Shown here: positions 62,877 to 64,000 of the stretch, piece after piece
Layout: every line of letters begins with the position of its first letter
How positions within the stretch are numbered: the stretch's first letter is position 1
Assembly: GCA_002551355.1 (NCBI GenBank)
Contig: NTHE01000014.1
Coordinates: 1 to 64,000 of the forward strand
DNA from: Streptomyces sp. man185
Lineage (GTDB): Bacteria; Actinomycetota; Actinomycetes; Streptomycetales; Streptomycetaceae
Direction of reading: 5' to 3'
Length of the DNA stretch: 64,000 nt
The notes under the pieces: model-generated
Told to the model about the DNA's origin: nothing
Seen by the model: the letters and a program-made list of their open reading frames with translations, nothing else
The model's database searches: none
Made by a program: the position numbers and the translations under genes

Positions 62877-64000
62877 ATGGAGACTCCCGGGTCGCAGACA
62901 TCGCTGCACAGGGCCAATCTGGAGCGGGTCGTACGCGCCGTACGGATGGCAGGATCGCTCACCCAGGCGGAGATCGCCCGGAGCACCGGCCTCTCCGCGG
63001 CCACCGTCTCCAATATCGTCCGGGAGCTGAAGGACGGCGGGACGGTCGAGGTCACCCCCACCTCGGCGGGCGGCCGGCGGGCCCGCAGCGTCTCGCTCAG
63101 CGGCGACGCGGGCATCGTCATCGGCGTCGACTTCGGCCATACGCACCTGCGCGTCGCCGTCGGCAACCTGGCCCACCAGGTGCTCGCCGAGGAGTCCGAG
63201 CCGCTGGACGTCGACGCCTCGTCCGCGGAGGGGTTCGACCGGGCGGAAGTACTGGTCAAGCGGCTGATCGAGGCCACCGGGATCGGCCCGGACAAGGTGA
63301 TCGGCGTCGGTCTCGGTGTGCCGGGCCCCATCGACGTCGAGTCCGGCACGCTGGGCTCCACCTCGATCCTGCCGGGCTGGACGGGCATCAACCCCAGCGA
63401 GGAGCTCTCCGGCCGCCTCGGCGTGCCCGTGTACGTCGACAACGACGCCAACCTCGGCGCACTGGGCGAGCTGGTCTGGGGCAGCGGCAGGGGCGTCAAG
63501 GACCTCGCGTACATCAAGGTGGCCAGCGGCGTCGGCGCCGGCCTGGTGATCGACGGGACCATCTACCGGGGCCCCGGCGGCACGGCCGGCGAGATCGGGC
63601 ACATCACACTGGACGAGTCGGGCCCGGTCTGCCGCTGCGGCAACCGCGGCTGCCTGGAGACCTTCACCGCAGCCCGCTACGTCCTGCCGCTGCTCCAGCC
63701 CAGCCACGGCCCCGGGCTCACCATGGAACGGGTGGTCCAGCTGGCCCGGGAGGGCGATCCGGGCTGCCGCCGGGTGATCGGCGACGTCGGACGCCACATA
63801 GGCAGCGGCGTGGCCAACCTGTGCAATCTGCTCAACCCCAGCCGCGTCGTGCTCGGCGGCTCGCTGGCGGAGGCCGGGGAGCTGGTCCTGGGGCCCATAC
63901 GGGACTCCGTTTCGCGCTACGCGATCCCCAGCGCCGCCCGGCAGCTCTCGGTCCTTCCCGGGGCGCTCGGCGGCCGTGCCGAAGTGCTCGGCGCCCTCGC
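62877..64000 (+). CDS. ROK-family transcriptional regulator, 3' partial
   Basis: Sugar-responsive regulator; about 374 residues are present and the gene runs off the window with no stop. An N-terminal winged helix (LTQAEIARSTGLSAATVSNIV) is followed by the ROK kinase fold: GVDFGHTHLRVAVG phosphate loop, YVDNDANLGALGE, and the zinc motif CRCGNRGCLE with GEIGH. I chose ATG 62877, with AGGAG 11 bases upstream. An in-frame ATG at 62787 has TAGAGT 4 bases before it and would be leaderless, adding 30 residues. Next to the ngc operon, it matches the position of Rok7B7 of S. coelicolor, a regulator of sugar uptake and antibiotic production. Confidence 0.9.
   Translation, partial: METPGSQTSLHRANLERVVRAVRMAGSLTQAEIARSTGLSAATVSNIVRELKDGGTVEVTPTSAGGRRARSVSLSGDAGIVIGVDFGHTHLRVAVGNLAHQVLAEESEPLDVDASSAEGFDRAEVLVKRLIEATGIGPDKVIGVGLGVPGPIDVESGTLGSTSILPGWTGINPSEELSGRLGVPVYVDNDANLGALGELVWGSGRGVKDLAYIKVASGVGAGLVIDGTIYRGPGGTAGEIGHITLDESGPVCRCGNRGCLETFTAARYVLPLLQPSHGPGLTMERVVQLAREGDPGCRRVIGDVGRHIGSGVANLCNLLNPSRVVLGGSLAEAGELVLGPIRDSVSRYAIPSAARQLSVLPGALGGRAEVLGAL

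Overview
The window is high-GC actinobacterial DNA, almost certainly from a Streptomyces. The codon use is strongly G/C-ending, purine-rich ribosome sites are common, GTG and TTG starts occur, and the right half resembles a standard Streptomyces core stretch: an XRE-MurA fusion, aconitase, an ngcEFG-type sugar ABC transporter and a ROK regulator. The first 13 bases match the end of the Tn5/Nextera mosaic end, so base 1 is probably a contig end rather than a gene start.

Positions 14-33861 are the downstream part of a glycosylated trans-acyltransferase polyketide cluster. Two giant PKS genes (22-21048) carry five ketosynthases, no AT domains, and a terminal thioesterase. Reading order is ACP-ACP / KS-DH-KR-ACP / KS-ACP-ACP / KS-KR (protein end) // MT-ACP / KS-DH-KR-ACP / KS0-ACP-TE. 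Both tandem ACP pairs carry the Trp flag of beta-branching carriers. Matching this, positions 21095-27452 encode a discrete AT, an HMG-CoA-synthase-like enzyme, two enoyl-CoA-hydratase-like enzymes, a donor ACP, a Ser-for-Cys decarboxylating KS, and a second AT-like protein that is more likely an acyl hydrolase. Tailoring genes follow: a P450, a macrolide-type glycosyltransferase, two methyltransferases and a sugar epimerase/ketoreductase. Deoxysugar synthesis is incomplete here. I cannot name the product.

Positions 33963-42735 are a transition zone. A MerR/HEAT-repeat operon comes first, with its own MerR-type operator. Next is a 5.8-kb segment bounded by an exact 35-bp direct repeat that copies the terminator and last codons of the MurA-like gene. 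Inside it are a transposase remnant, a LURP-one-like protein, a two-component system and decayed reading frames. It looks like a relic of integration at the 3' end of that gene.

Positions 42722-64000 are mostly core genes: XRE-MurA, a TMEM175-like channel, a Rid protein, a VOC protein, an APH-like kinase, an alpha/beta hydrolase, a YnfA protein, a broken MerR regulator, a GNAT, aconitase, a secreted GH92 alpha-mannosidase, a Tat-lipoprotein ABC sugar importer, and a ROK repressor cut by the window end. Several control elements are readable: two MerR-type promoters, a palindrome and iron-box-like site before aconitase, a LacI-like palindrome before GH92, a DasR-like site before the ABC importer, and strong hairpin terminators.
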